Positions 25,101-34,097 of a stretch of DNA of 34,097 nucleotides are shown one piece after another. The position numbers were made by a program, and so were the translations under genes. Origin of the DNA: an uncultured Nitrospira sp. (lineage in GTDB: Bacteria > Nitrospirota > Nitrospiria > Nitrospirales > Nitrospiraceae); contig CABVRV010000037.1 of NCBI GenBank assembly GCA_902500755.1, forward strand, positions 1 to 34,097, read 5' to 3'. Within the stretch, counting starts at the first letter, position 1. Every line of letters starts with the position of its first letter. The notes under the pieces are model-generated. The model ran no database searches. It worked only from the letters and a program-made list of their open reading frames with translations, and was not told where the DNA came from.

Positions 25101-25577
25101 TCAGCATTCCTCGAATTTGATCTCCACGACCTCGTATTCGACCATCTTCACGGGAGTTTTGACTTCGACAAAGTCCCCGACTCGCTTGCCGATAAGTGCC
25201 CGCCCGACAGGGGATTGTACGGAAATCTTGTTGAACTTCATATCGGCTTCATCTTGCCCGACCAGCGTGTACTGTTTCTTGTCTTGCGACTCTTGTTCCA
25301 CGACCAACACCGTCGCGCCGAAGACAATGGTATCGCTCGTGCGTCCCGCGATTTCAACGATGCGGGCCTCCGCCAGTTTCGTCTCAAGTTCCGAGATCCG
25401 TGACTCGATGAATCCTTGGCGTTCTTTGGCCGCGTCATACTCGGCGTTCTCGCTAAGATCTCCATGCGCTCTCGCCTCCGCGATCGCCTCAATGACCCTC
25501 GGTCGCTCGATTTTTCGCAGGCGATCCAACTCCGCCTTGAGTGCGTCATAGCCTTTCTTCGTAATTGGTGTGGGCAT
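25101..25577 (-). CDS. greA: Transcription elongation factor GreA
   Basis: A 158-residue factor that enters the RNA polymerase secondary channel and stimulates cleavage of backtracked transcripts. The N-terminal coiled coil (about 1-76) has ITKKGYDALKAELDRLRKIE, and the tip motif GDLSENAEYDAAKERQGFIE holds the acidic residues needed for cleavage. The C-terminal FKBP-like domain includes TLVGQDEADMKFNKISVQSP, then VGRALIGKRVGDFVEVKTP. The length and order are standard. It lies 22 bases downstream of carB and one base upstream of the SAM hydrolase-type gene, so it is in the pyrimidine operon. Confidence 0.97.
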   Translation of the reverse strand: MPTPITKKGYDALKAELDRLRKIERPRVIEAIAEARAHGDLSENAEYDAAKERQGFIESRISELETKLAEARIVEIAGRTSDTIVFGATVLVVEQESQDKKQYTLVGQDEADMKFNKISVQSPVGRALIGKRVGDFVEVKTPVKMVEYEVVEIKFEEC

Positions 25578-25599
25578 GCTCCGCTCGCTCCTGGACGAT

Positions 25600-28500
25600 T
25601 TATGCTTGATGATACTCTTGCAGTGAACGGATCGATAGAGTTTTTTTCAAGACGGCTTCAATCCCCATGGCCGCCGCATGGGCGCCGCGCATCGTTGTAA
25701 AATACGGAATGCCTCGCTGCAAGGCCTCTCTCCTGATCGACAATGAGTCCGCATGAGCCGAGGCGGTTCGCACGGTATTGACCACGAGCGCTACTGAGCC
25801 ATTTTTAATGTGATCGACGATGTGAGGCCTCCCTTCGGCCACCTTATTGACCACTTCTACGGAAAGCCCGTGCTCGCGCAAGTATCCCGCTGTTCCACTC
25901 GTTCCTTGAATGCGCATCCCTAGCCTGTTCAATAGTCTACCGACCTCAAGAGCCGCCGGACGATCGGACTCTTTCACGCTGATAAACGCTGTCCCCATCG
26001 TGGGAAGGCCTGCACCGGCTCCCGCTTGCGATTTGGCAAACGCCCATCCAAAATCGCCGTCGATCCCCATCACTTCGCCGGTCGACTTCATCTCCGGCCC
26101 CAACAACACGTCAACACCGGGGAATTTATTAAACGGGAAGACGGCTTCTTTCACCGAGAAGTGCTCAGGCAGAGGGGCGCCGGTAAAGCCGAGTTCCTTG
26201 AGAGTCTTTCCCATCATGACTTTCATGGCTAACTTTGCGAGCGGCACGCCGATCGCTTTGCTGACGAAGGGCACGGTTCGAGACCCACGAGGATTTACCT
26301 CAAGGACATAGATCGTCCGACCTTTCACGGCAAACTGCGCATTCATCAGACCGATGACTCCAAGCTCCAAGGCCAGCATGCGCATTTGACGCTCGATCTC
26401 GCTAACAATGACTTTATCCAAGGTGTATGGAGGGAGCGAGCAGGCGGAATCGCCGGAATGCACGCCCGCTTCCTCGATATGTTCCATGATACCCGCCACC
26501 ACCACGGTGTCTCCGTCGGAAATGGCATCCGCATCGACCTCGATCGCATCGGCCAGATACTTATCAATCAACACCGGATGCTTCGGCGACGCCTTCACTG
26601 CTGATTGCATGTACTCCAACAAGCCGGATTCGTCATAGACGATCTGCATCGAACGCCCGCCCAAGACGTACGACGGTCTGACCATGACCGGATAACTGAC
26701 CCTTCCAGCGATCTGTGCGGCCTCTTTCATCGACCGAGCCGTTCCGCTTTCCGCCTGCCGCAATCCCAACCTCGTCAGAAGCTCGCGAAACCGTTCCCGG
26801 TCTTCGGCTAAATCGATGGCATCCGGGCTTGTCCCAAGAATCTTCACACCCGCCTTCGACAACGGAAGAGCGAGTTTCAAGGGTGTCTGGCCGCCGAACT
26901 GCAAGACGACTCCGATCGGCTGCTCGCGATGGATCAGATTCAGCACGTCTTCCTCCGTGAGTGGCTCGAAATAGAGTCGATCAGATGTGTCGTAATCCGT
27001 ACTCACGGTTTCTGGATTGCAGTTCACCATGATCGTATCGATCCCATCTTCTCGGAGTGCCATCGCGGCATGGACACAACAATAGTCGAACTCGATTCCC
27101 TGTCCGATGCGATTCGGCCCGCCACCGAGAATCACCACTTTTTTCCGGTCAGATGGTCGAGCTTCACACTCTCTCCCATACGTCGAATACAAGTATGGGG
27201 TTTGCGCCTCGAATTCCGCCGCGCAGGTATCCACTCGCTTATAGGTGACCCCTCGCGTCGGATGTTGCATGCGCGCTCTGGTGACCTCGGACGCCTCGCA
27301 TCCCAGCAAGTACGCGATGCGATCATCGGAAAATCCAAGCTCTTTCGCTTCCCAGAGTGTCGGACCGTGCAACACTGCGCCTGGATCGGCGGCATGATCG
27401 ACCAGCGCGTGTTCAAAAACAATCAACTGCCTTACCTGCGCCAGGAACCAGGGATCGACCATGGTTGTGGCAAACAGCTCTTCGTCCGTCAGCCCGAGTC
27501 GCATGGCATCAGCGAGGTACCACAGCCGTTCCGGTAGCGGGCTGCGAAGCATACGTTCAAGTTTTTCTTTCGCCGCCTGTCGATCAAACTCGGCCGGTAT
27601 GCCCCGATCAATCCCAAACCGGGAAACCAAGCCGTTCAGTTCTAATTCGAGCGACCGAATGGCCTTCTGCAAGGATTCCTTGAACGTCCGTCCAATCGCC
27701 ATCACTTCGCCGACCGACTTCATTTGCGTGGTCAAGGTCGGATCGGCCCCCTTGAACTTTTGGAATGCAAACCGAGGAATTTTGACCACCACATAGTCGA
27801 TCGCCGGTTCAAAAGACGCCTTGGTGACGCCGGTAATGTCATTGGTGATTTCATCCAATGTGTATCCGACGGCAAGCTTGGCGGCAATTTTTGCGATCGG
27901 GAATCCGGTCGCCTTGGACGCCAGCGCCGAACTCCTCGACACCCGAGGGTTCATTTCAATGACGACCATCTCCCCGTTCGCCGGATTGACGCCGAACTGA
28001 ATGTTCGATCCACCCGTATCGACGCCGATCTCCCGGATCACACGAAGCGCTGCGTCACGCATGCGTTGATATTCTTTGTCCGTCAACGTCATCGCGGGCG
28101 CCACGGTGATACTGTCTCCGGTATGCACGCCCATCGGATCGAAATTTTCAATCGGACAGACGATGACGACATTGTCTTTCAGATCCCGCATGACCTCGAG
28201 TTCATACTCTTTCCATCCGATGACCGACTCCTCGATCAGTACTTGACTGACCGGGCTCATCGCAAGCGCCCAATCGATCAGCTTCTCGAATTCTTCTCGG
28301 TTATACGCAATGTTCCCGCCGGTGCCTCCCATCGTAAAGGATGGTCGAATGATCGCCGGAAATCCCACCGTCTCCAGAATGGCCACGGCCTCCTGCCGAT
28401 TGTGTGCCGTGCCGCTCTTCGGTACACGAAGGCCGATTCGTTGCATCGCCTGTTTGAACGCTTCTCTATCCTCCGCTTTATGAATCGCTTCTGCCGAGGC

Positions 28501-28851
28501 GCCGATGAGCTTCACGTCATATTTCTCAAGGACTCCTTGCTTCACCAAGCCCATCGTGGTGTTCAGAGCCGTTTGGCCACCCATAGTCGGAAGCAAGGCC
28601 TCAGGTCGCTCACGAGCGATCACGCGCTCAACCACCTCGACGGTGATCGGCTCCACATAGGTCCGATCAGCCATCTCCGGATCCGTCATGATCGTAGCCG
28701 GGTTGCTGTTGATCAGAATGATTCGGTAGCCTTCCGCCTTGAGCGCTTTACACGCCTGGGTCCCGGAATAATCGAACTCGCAGGCTTGACCGATGACGAT
28801 CGGACCAGACCCGATCATGAGGATTGACTGAATGTCCGTTCGTTTTGGCAT
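25600..28851 (-). CDS. carB: Carbamoyl-phosphate synthase large subunit
   Basis: A 1083-residue subunit that makes carbamoyl phosphate from bicarbonate, two ATP and ammonia passed from CarA. It shows two homologous ATP-grasp halves: [20 protein letters not shown] (12-31) with [14 protein letters not shown] in the first, and [20 protein letters not shown] (near 570) with [14 protein letters not shown] in the second. A C-terminal MGS-like allosteric domain (about 940-1083) follows. Full length. It is preceded at 18 bases by the M48 protease gene. Separation of carA from carB by sppA and the protease gene is unusual compared with adjacent carAB. Confidence 0.98.
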   Translation of the reverse strand: MPKRTDIQSILMIGSGPIVIGQACEFDYSGTQACKALKAEGYRIILINSNPATIMTDPEMADRTYVEPITVEVVERVIARERPEALLPTMGGQTALNTTMGLVKQGVLEKYDVKLIGASAEAIHKAEDREAFKQAMQRIGLRVPKSGTAHNRQEAVAILETVGFPAIIRPSFTMGGTGGNIAYNREEFEKLIDWALAMSPVSQVLIEESVIGWKEYELEVMRDLKDNVVIVCPIENFDPMGVHTGDSITVAPAMTLTDKEYQRMRDAALRVIREIGVDTGGSNIQFGVNPANGEMVVIEMNPRVSRSSALASKATGFPIAKIAAKLAVGYTLDEITNDITGVTKASFEPAIDYVVVKIPRFAFQKFKGADPTLTTQMKSVGEVMAIGRTFKESLQKAIRSLELELNGLVSRFGIDRGIPAEFDRQAAKEKLERMLRSPLPERLWYLADAMRLGLTDEELFATTMVDPWFLAQVRQLIVFEHALVDHAADPGAVLHGPTLWEAKELGFSDDRIAYLLGCEASEVTRARMQHPTRGVTYKRVDTCAAEFEAQTPYLYSTYGRECEARPSDRKKVVILGGGPNRIGQGIEFDYCCVHAAMALREDGIDTIMVNCNPETVSTDYDTSDRLYFEPLTEEDVLNLIHREQPIGVVLQFGGQTPLKLALPLSKAGVKILGTSPDAIDLAEDRERFRELLTRLGLRQAESGTARSMKEAAQIAGRVSYPVMVRPSYVLGGRSMQIVYDESGLLEYMQSAVKASPKHPVLIDKYLADAIEVDADAISDGDTVVVAGIMEHIEEAGVHSGDSACSLPPYTLDKVIVSEIERQMRMLALELGVIGLMNAQFAVKGRTIYVLEVNPRGSRTVPFVSKAIGVPLAKLAMKVMMGKTLKELGFTGAPLPEHFSVKEAVFPFNKFPGVDVLLGPEMKSTGEVMGIDGDFGWAFAKSQAGAGAGLPTMGTAFISVKESDRPAALEVGRLLNRLGMRIQGTSGTAGYLREHGLSVEVVNKVAEGRPHIVDHIKNGSVALVVNTVRTASAHADSLSIRREALQRGIPYFTTMRGAHAAAMGIEAVLKKTLSIRSLQEYHQA

Positions 28852-28869
28852 CGTGTCGTGATCGTTGGC

Positions 28870-29829
28870 TCAGCTGGATGGAGGCATAGGCCCAATCAGC
28901 GGCTGGTAGGGGGCCGGCACAGGTCGCACACCACCCTGCGCCGCATCGTAGTACTTCAGCGCTTCAGGAATCCAGGCTTCAATTTGGTTGATGCGCGCGA
29001 TGTCGGAGGGGTGGGTGGAAAGAAACTCCGGGATATTATGCTGTGACCGGAAACAGACTTTATTGATCATTTGCCTTGGACATCCGCTCATCCGCTCCCA
29101 AAATGGGACCGCTTCTCGAGGATCATAGCCGGCCTGCGCCATCAGCTTGAGCCCGATGTAGTCCGCTTCAGACTCCTGTTTTCGCCCGAACGGCAACGAC
29201 ACCCCCACCCCATAGGCACTCATCGCCGCCATCGCGGCGTCCGGGCGACCGACGGCGGCGCCGGCTGCAAGTGCGCCGACTTGTCCGATCATTTCGAGGA
29301 TGCTCCGGCTGTACCGTTCGGCTCCATGGCGCTGAAGCGCATGCGCCACCTCATGCCCGATCACGGTTGCCAAACCATCCTCATTCTTGGTTATCTTCAA
29401 GATCCCCGTAAAGATCGCCACCTTCCCACCCGGCAGCGCGAACGCGTTGATGGTGCGATCGTCCCTGATGATGGCAAATTCCCATTGATATTCCGGTTTA
29501 TTCGCCACTGCTGCGATGCGTCTCCCGACCCGATTGACCATCTCATTCAACGCCAAATCGTCACTGACAGGTGCTTTGCGCAATAACTCACGGTACGCGC
29601 CGATCCCCATTGCAATTTCTTTCTCCTCGGAGATGTAGATAAATTGATCCCGCGCCGTGCCCGGCGCTCGCACGCATCCCGTGAGAGTTGAGAGCAGTCC
29701 ACCAACAGTGGCCATACTGAAGAGCCAGCTCAAGCCAGCCAGCCCTCGGGCCCCGCCTTGCAACAAGGCTCGACGCCCGATGAGGGTTGAGAACAACGTG
29801 TCGATCTTCTGATCTGTCTCCTGTCCCAT
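28870..29829 (-). CDS. M48-family metalloprotease, Tat-like lipoprotein
   Basis: A protein of about 319 residues. The active site VIGHEVAHALQRHGAERY (near 155-172) carries the zinc HExxH; the third ligand is the first Glu of ESEADYIGLKLMAQAGYDP. These and THPSDIARI near the end match the BepA/LoiP/YcaL-type periplasmic proteases that handle outer-membrane proteins. The N-terminus has a twin arginine (GRRALLQGG), a hydrophobic run and a lipobox-like LTGC at about residue 50, so export through Tat and lipidation are suggested. I use ATG 29829 rather than GTG 29847 because of the better-spaced AGAG. It follows sppA by 77 bases. Confidence 0.9.
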   Translation of the reverse strand: MGQETDQKIDTLFSTLIGRRALLQGGARGLAGLSWLFSMATVGGLLSTLTGCVRAPGTARDQFIYISEEKEIAMGIGAYRELLRKAPVSDDLALNEMVNRVGRRIAAVANKPEYQWEFAIIRDDRTINAFALPGGKVAIFTGILKITKNEDGLATVIGHEVAHALQRHGAERYSRSILEMIGQVGALAAGAAVGRPDAAMAAMSAYGVGVSLPFGRKQESEADYIGLKLMAQAGYDPREAVPFWERMSGCPRQMINKVCFRSQHNIPEFLSTHPSDIARINQIEAWIPEALKYYDAAQGGVRPVPAPYQPLIGPMPPSS

Positions 29830-29906
29830 TTCGATTCTCTGGATCACAGCCGATCATCATTATAGTACCATTCATAGGGATCATAGGGATCGGCGCCTTG
29901 CCTTCA

Positions 29907-30857
29907 CTATGGCATCCATAGATACATGAACTGTGGCGTCCCTCCTCTGACAAGTGATGCCAGATCGAAGTCGGCAAGGCCTGCCAAGGCACCAGGCGTC
30001 AGAATCCTGGAGTAAACGTTGTTGGAATATTCTCCGGGACGCTGGTAGGTCACAACACGGGCTTCGGTGAGCCCCGCTTTCTTCTTGGCCAACTCAACCG
30101 CATCTTCCAGATAGCCGATCTCATCGACTAAGCCGGCCGTTTTGGCTTGCTCACCCGTGTAGATTCGTCCATCGGCCAATCGTTTGATCTGCTCAATCTG
30201 TAAGTTGGAACGGCCTTCCTGCACGATGGTCACGAATCGTTGATAAAATGAATCGATGAGTCCTTGGAAGATGGCTCGTTCTTCCACCGTCATGGTGCGA
30301 AAGGGCGAGCCCATGTCCTTGCGAGGGCCTGATGTGACCGCCGTCGCCTCAACGCCGATTTTTTCCAACAACCCTTTGGCGTTGACCGTGAGCATGATGA
30401 CACCGATGCTGCCGGTGACGGATGATGGATGAGCAAGAACGGTATCCGCTGCGGCGGCAATATAGTATCCCCCGGATGTCCCGATATCCATGATCGACGC
30501 GATGATGGGGATTTTTCGCGTGGCTTTGAACCTCTTGAGTTCATGATAAATGATATCCGATGCCGTGACCGTGCCACCGGGCGTGTTGATACGAAGCACG
30601 ATCGCTTTGACCTGCTCATCCTTTGAGGCCCGTGTCAGTTGTTCCTTCACGCTCGCGATCATACTGGCCGAAGGCCGGAATCCTTCCTTCTCTTGAGAGC
30701 TGATCACTCCGGAAATTTCGATCAGCAAGACCTTTGCCTTTCCGGTCCCATCCACCTGCGCTTCTTGCAGAGGTCCCGGTCCAGGGAACAGCGGAAAGTT
30801 AAACGTGCAGCCGGATACCAGCAGTCCGATAACGGCCGTGACGACGCAATTACGCAT
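29907..30857 (-). CDS. sppA: Signal peptide peptidase SppA
   Basis: A short, single-domain (36K-type) SppA of about 316 residues, a serine protease that degrades cleaved signal peptides. The catalytic Ser lies in [20 protein letters not shown] (about residue 127) and the Lys in [15 protein letters not shown] (about residue 179); [15 protein letters not shown] and [20 protein letters not shown] are also typical. The N-terminus is a lipoprotein signal, GLLVSGC, not a plain membrane anchor. The open frame extends to 30992, but ATG 30857 has GGAG eight bases upstream and directly precedes the signal peptide. It overlaps the carA end by eight bases. Confidence 0.94.
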   Translation of the reverse strand: MRNCVVTAVIGLLVSGCTFNFPLFPGPGPLQEAQVDGTGKAKVLLIEISGVISSQEKEGFRPSASMIASVKEQLTRASKDEQVKAIVLRINTPGGTVTASDIIYHELKRFKATRKIPIIASIMDIGTSGGYYIAAAADTVLAHPSSVTGSIGVIMLTVNAKGLLEKIGVEATAVTSGPRKDMGSPFRTMTVEERAIFQGLIDSFYQRFVTIVQEGRSNLQIEQIKRLADGRIYTGEQAKTAGLVDEIGYLEDAVELAKKKAGLTEARVVTYQRPGEYSNNVYSRILTPGALAGLADFDLASLVRGGTPQFMYLWMP

Positions 30858-32028
30858 GTTGTTTCTCCATAAGTCGCACGAATTCTTCAAACAAATACGC
30901 AGCATCATGGGGCCCCGGTGCCGCCTCCGGGTGGTACTGCACGGAGAACACCGGGTGGTCCATGCACGCCATCCCTTCGATCGAGTAATCATTCAGGCTG
31001 ACATGGGTGAGCGATAGTTTCCCATAGCGTGTCTCGATTACCGGCGGTACCTTCGGCACTTCGCGAAGAGGCGCAGGACCCTGCACGGCGAAGTTATGAT
31101 TCTGCGAAGTAATTTCAACTGTTCTCGAACGGAGATCCATCACAGGATGGTTGGCCCCATGATGACCGAATTTCAGCTTGTAGGTTTTGAGGCCAAGGGC
31201 TAAGCACAGAATCTGATGGCCCAAACAAATACCGAAGATTGGATACCGGCCGATCAGCTCCTCCATGGCCTTCACCGCATAGGGAACTCCTTCCGGATCA
31301 CCAGGGCCGTTGGAGAGGAAGATACCATCCGGCTGCAGTGCCTCGACCGCTGCGGCAGATGTTCCGGCAGGCACAACCGTCACTTGACAACCGACATCCA
31401 CCAATCGCCTCAGAATGTTGTGTTTGATCCCAAAGTCGTAGGCCACGACTCGCCAGCGTGTCGATCTTCCGTAGTCTCGCCCATCCGTCGACGCCTCTGG
31501 TATCCACTCGCCTGATCCTGTCGTCCATTCGTATGGACGCGCGCAGGTGACCTCGGTGGCCAAGTCTCGCCCAATGATGCTGGGTGCTTGCTTGGCCCGA
31601 CCGATGGCCCGGTCACGATCCAAATCGACATGCGTAATGAGTCCCTGTTGCGACCCGTGCTCACGTAAATGCCGCGTCAAGGCTCTCGTATCGATTCCTT
31701 CGATCGCGACGACCTTGGCCTCCGTCAGCATTTCCTGAATCGTCTGTTGACTTCGCCAGTTACTGAACAGACGACTCGCCTCCAATACGACGAAACCCTC
31801 CGCCCATGATCGATGAGACTCTATATCCTCCGGCGTCACACCGTAATTGCCGATGTGAGGACATGTCATGGTGATGATCTGCCCCTTGTACGAGGGATCA
31901 GTCAATACCTCTTGATAGCCGGTCATGGCCGTGTTAAAGACGACTTCGCCGACCGTCTCCCCCTCATACCCAAGCGCACGGCCTTCCAATACCGTCCCGT
32001 CTGCCAGTGCCAACAACGCCTTTTTCAT
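30850..32028 (-). CDS. carA: Carbamoyl-phosphate synthase small subunit
   Basis: A 392-residue glutaminase subunit that supplies ammonia to CarB. The N-terminal CarA-specific domain has [20 protein letters not shown] and [20 protein letters not shown]. The class I amidotransferase domain contains [11 protein letters not shown], nucleophile GICLGHQIL (Cys about 267) and the His-Glu of [14 protein letters not shown]. Its ATG overlaps the stop of the upstream DUF4149-like gene (ATGA, 32025-32028), and its own 3' end overlaps sppA. Normal length. Confidence 0.97.
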   Translation of the reverse strand: MKKALLALADGTVLEGRALGYEGETVGEVVFNTAMTGYQEVLTDPSYKGQIITMTCPHIGNYGVTPEDIESHRSWAEGFVVLEASRLFSNWRSQQTIQEMLTEAKVVAIEGIDTRALTRHLREHGSQQGLITHVDLDRDRAIGRAKQAPSIIGRDLATEVTCARPYEWTTGSGEWIPEASTDGRDYGRSTRWRVVAYDFGIKHNILRRLVDVGCQVTVVPAGTSAAAVEALQPDGIFLSNGPGDPEGVPYAVKAMEELIGRYPIFGICLGHQILCLALGLKTYKLKFGHHGANHPVMDLRSRTVEITSQNHNFAVQGPAPLREVPKVPPVIETRYGKLSLTHVSLNDYSIEGMACMDHPVFSVQYHPEAAPGPHDAAYLFEEFVRLMEKQHA

Positions 32029-32543
32029 ACCCCTTGTCCACCCTGATCGAGCGACCGTGTCGCCTTGATACCGATAAGAATCAGTCCTAAGACAAGGTTG
32101 AGCATATACAGCGACCTGATCGGCATCAGAACACGAAAGAAGCTCTCCAGCGCCGCTTTCTTTGCCGTCTCATCCTTTGTCGCGAACGCCTGCGCTTGAA
32201 GCTCCGCAGCATGTGGATGCAACACCATAATGATGAGCCCCGCGATCATCATCACAACCAGCACAATGATTTCACCGCGTCCAACCGCGACCATTGGATC
32301 CCCGCTCCACCATCGCAACCACGCTGCGACACAGAGGATCACACTCGCACCTATCACAAACCGTTGGTACCCTTCGAACGCTCGAGTCAGAAACATCCCT
32401 CCGGAATCCTGTCCGCCGAATGTGTTGAACACGGCCGGAATCACCGCCCCGCTCAGCACAATCATGCCTCCCACCCATACGGCAAGCGCCACCCATTCCA
32501 GCGTCAGACAACCGACCTTTCCCCAACGGGATATAGACCGCAC
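32025..32543 (-). CDS. DUF4149-like four-pass membrane protein
   Basis: A small inner-membrane protein of about 172 residues from GTG 32543. The frame is open up to ATG 32603, but the extra 20 residues would lie entirely within the pyrC 3' end and look uncharacteristic. Four hydrophobic segments are visible: [57 protein letters not shown] and [23 protein letters not shown] near the start is common in the family I recall as DUF4149 (TMEM205-like), whose function is unknown. It lies between pyrC and carA and is translationally coupled to carA. Confidence 0.78.
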   Translation of the reverse strand: MRSISRWGKVGCLTLEWVALAVWVGGMIVLSGAVIPAVFNTFGGQDSGGMFLTRAFEGYQRFVIGASVILCVAAWLRWWSGDPMVAVGRGEIIVLVVMMIAGLIIMVLHPHAAELQAQAFATKDETAKKAALESFFRVLMPIRSLYMLNLVLGLILIGIKATRSLDQGGQGV

Positions 32544-32547
32544 GGCA

Positions 32548-33834
32548 CTATCGCTCCGCGACACCAGTCTCAAACACGACCCGGCCGCCGACGATGGTGA
32601 CATTCACCCGTCCCTTGACCTTCCACCCAGCGAACGGTGTATTGCGGCTCTTGGACCGAAACTTCGTCGGATCGACTTCCCATTGTTCCTGTTGGTCCAC
32701 GATCACTACATCGGCAGTTGCCCCGACTGCGAGTGTGCCCTTGTTCAGTCCGAACGCCGCCGCCGGTGCCGATGTCAGTTTCTGCACCGCTTGTTCCAGT
32801 GACAGCACGCCCTCTTCCACCAAACCCAACGTCAACGGAAGCGCCGTCTCAAGCCCGACGATTCCGAATGGGGCCTCGGTAAAGTCTTGCTGCTTTTCCT
32901 GCGTCGCATGGGGCGCATGATCCGTCGCGATCACATCGATCGTACCGTCTCGCAATCCTTCCTTGATCGCTCGGACATCCGCCCACGTGCGCAACGGAGG
33001 GTTCATCTTGGCGTGCGTATTGTATCCGCGCACCAACTCTTCCGTGAGCATGAAGTGATGCGGACAGGCTTCGGCGGTCACGTGAATCCCACGACCTTTG
33101 GCTTCACGGACCATCCGAACAGACCCCGCCGTGCTGATATGTGCGAGATGGAGCCGGGCTCCGGTCAGCTCGGAGAGCGAGAGATTGCGCGCAACCATGA
33201 CATCCTCCGCGGCCGCGGGGATACCCGGCAATCCAAGCTCAGTCGAGATCAACCCTTCGTTCATGCAGCCGCCTTCAGCCAGATGCAGATCTTCACAATG
33301 ATCGACGACTGCAAGATCGAATGCCAACGCGTATTCCATCGCGCGCCGCATGACCAGACTGTTCATGACGGGCTTCCCATCGTCGGAAATCGCGACGCAG
33401 CCGGACCGTCGTAAGTCACCGATCTCCGCTAACTCCTTCCCCTCCGACCCCTTCGTGATGGCGCCGATCGGTAAGACGTTCGCAAGGCCGGCCAATCGAG
33501 AACGTTCCAACATGAATTCAGTGACCGCTTGATTGTCATTCACTGGATTGGTGTTCGGCATGCAACAGACCGTCGTAAAGCCACCTGCAACGGCTGCGGC
33601 ACTGCCGCTCTGAATCGTCTCCTTGTACTCGAATCCCGGTTCACGAAAATGGACATGCAAATCGACAAACCCCGGCATGACGAGTTTCCCACTCGCGTGA
33701 ATGGTCCTGCTATTGGCCGGAGCGGAAAGGTTCTGACCTACGGCGGTAATCTTGCCGTTGTCGATCAACACATCCGCTACTCCGACAAATCGCCCTGGGT
33801 CAATGACACGACCACCCTTAATCAGGATCGACAC
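32548..33834 (-). CDS. pyrC: Dihydroorotase, class I
   Basis: A 428-residue amidohydrolase that closes carbamoyl aspartate to dihydroorotate. The metal site DLHVHFREPG (58-67), KETIQSGSAAAVAGGFTTVC, MPNTNPVND, DHCED, LHLAHISTAG, EACPHHFMLT and DVIATDHAPH (near 300-310) are all present, so it should be catalytically active rather than an inactive PyrC' form. ATG 33834 is preceded by GAGGG. The gene is 117 bases from the pyrB stop, the gap holding interleaved inverted repeats. The motif set fits class I. Confidence 0.96.
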   Translation of the reverse strand: MSILIKGGRVIDPGRFVGVADVLIDNGKITAVGQNLSAPANSRTIHASGKLVMPGFVDLHVHFREPGFEYKETIQSGSAAAVAGGFTTVCCMPNTNPVNDNQAVTEFMLERSRLAGLANVLPIGAITKGSEGKELAEIGDLRRSGCVAISDDGKPVMNSLVMRRAMEYALAFDLAVVDHCEDLHLAEGGCMNEGLISTELGLPGIPAAAEDVMVARNLSLSELTGARLHLAHISTAGSVRMVREAKGRGIHVTAEACPHHFMLTEELVRGYNTHAKMNPPLRTWADVRAIKEGLRDGTIDVIATDHAPHATQEKQQDFTEAPFGIVGLETALPLTLGLVEEGVLSLEQAVQKLTSAPAAAFGLNKGTLAVGATADVVIVDQQEQWEVDPTKFRSKSRNTPFAGWKVKGRVNVTIVGGRVVFETGVAER

Positions 33835-33861
33835 GATACGCCCTCTCTAGAATTTGGCAGA

Positions 33862-33951
33862 ATTTGTTGATCTGATGATCTGTTGAGCAACTCACTGCAT
33901 TCACGCTCGGCCAATAATTCAGTCACTCGACAAATCGTCAGGTCATCAGAT
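33862..33951. repeat. Interleaved inverted repeats in the pyrB-pyrC gap
   Basis: Two pairs of complementary words cross each other. ATTTGT (33862-33867) pairs with ACAAAT (33930-33935), and ATCTGATGA (33870-33878) pairs with TCATCAGAT (33943-33951). The order is b', a', b, a, so both pairs together would make a pseudoknot and otherwise they exclude one another. The second pair ends exactly at the pyrB stop codon. No T-run follows. Confidence 0.6.
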
Positions 33952-34097
33952 TCACGAATTGGCCCCTGACATAAGATATAAAATTCCCATCCGTACCGCG
34001 ACGCCATTTGCCACTTGGTCAAGGATCACCGAAGACAAACTGTCGGCAACATCCGGCGCGATTTCCACTCCTCGATTGATCGGCCCCGGATGCATGA
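33952..34097 (-). CDS. pyrB: Aspartate carbamoyltransferase, C-terminal end only
   Basis: The last 47 codons of a gene that enters from the right edge. The frame reads [20 protein letters not shown], then [20 protein letters not shown], and LMSGANS before TGA at 33952-33954. [11 protein letters not shown] is the highly conserved C-terminal motif of the catalytic chain, which joins carbamoyl phosphate with aspartate, and the VxNGVAVRM end is typical. The gene is cut by the window, not broken. It would be the first visible gene of the pyrimidine operon. Confidence 0.93.
   Translation of the reverse strand, partial: MHPGPINRGVEIAPDVADSLSSVILDQVANGVAVRMGILYLMSGANS

Noticed and set aside
27724-28827. 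Plus-strand open frame of 367 codons opposite carB
   Set aside because: It lies wholly inside carB in the antisense strand, has no recognisable motif, and its composition (rich in Arg, His and Asp) is that of the reverse of a GC-rich coding frame.

Overview
The window reads as an ordinary chromosomal stretch of a Gram-negative bacterium, most likely the genus Nitrospira or a close relative in Nitrospirota. That placement is by recall of protein style and gene order (pyrBC-carAB with sppA and greA; lepA-lepB-heptose/Kdo genes-pyrG) and was not tested by a search. Kdo and heptose genes together with an outer-membrane beta-barrel show a lipopolysaccharide-bearing outer membrane.

Layout. (1) 262-7303, minus strand: six genes from one strong promoter (7369-7397), encoding a small conserved protein, a MutL-like ASKHA ATPase, a barrel-sandwich/KOW protein, a DUF6754-like membrane protein and three further membrane proteins (one gene per listed product, seven products in all when the small protein is counted). 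No glutamate mutase subunit is present, so its job is unknown. (2) 7472-12202, accessory zone: a decayed MntA/HepT toxin-antitoxin pair, an outer-membrane barrel protein, a 640-residue protein of unknown function with a degenerate nuclease-like N-terminus, a diverged 3' fragment of plsY, and an intact HigB/HigA-type toxin-antitoxin pair. (3) 12423-22647, minus strand: plsY, a lipoprotein esterase, then an envelope operon read as lepA-lepB-hldE kinase-kdsB-pyrG-kdsA-kdsD-pgsA. PyrG makes the CTP that KdsB uses; KdsD, KdsA and KdsB are three of the four steps to CMP-Kdo. (4) 22852-24219, plus strand: bioA, divergent from lepA, the two promoters sharing one -35 box. (5) 24299-34097, minus strand: pyrB (3' end only)-pyrC-DUF4149-like-carA-sppA-M48 protease-carB-greA-SAM hydroxide adenosyltransferase, a pyrimidine operon interleaved with envelope proteases.

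Non-coding structure. Two copies of a 123-124 bp imperfect palindrome (102-224 and 14027-14150) lie just past the 3' ends of two minus-strand gene series and show compensatory changes in their stems. Three intergenic gaps (1864-1958, 5056-5127, 33862-33951) are built of short words repeated directly and in inverted orientation, a different word in each. No rRNA, tRNA, CRISPR or insertion-sequence transposase was seen.

Best candidates for something undescribed: the MutL-like/membrane cluster, the 640-residue protein, and the structured repeat family.
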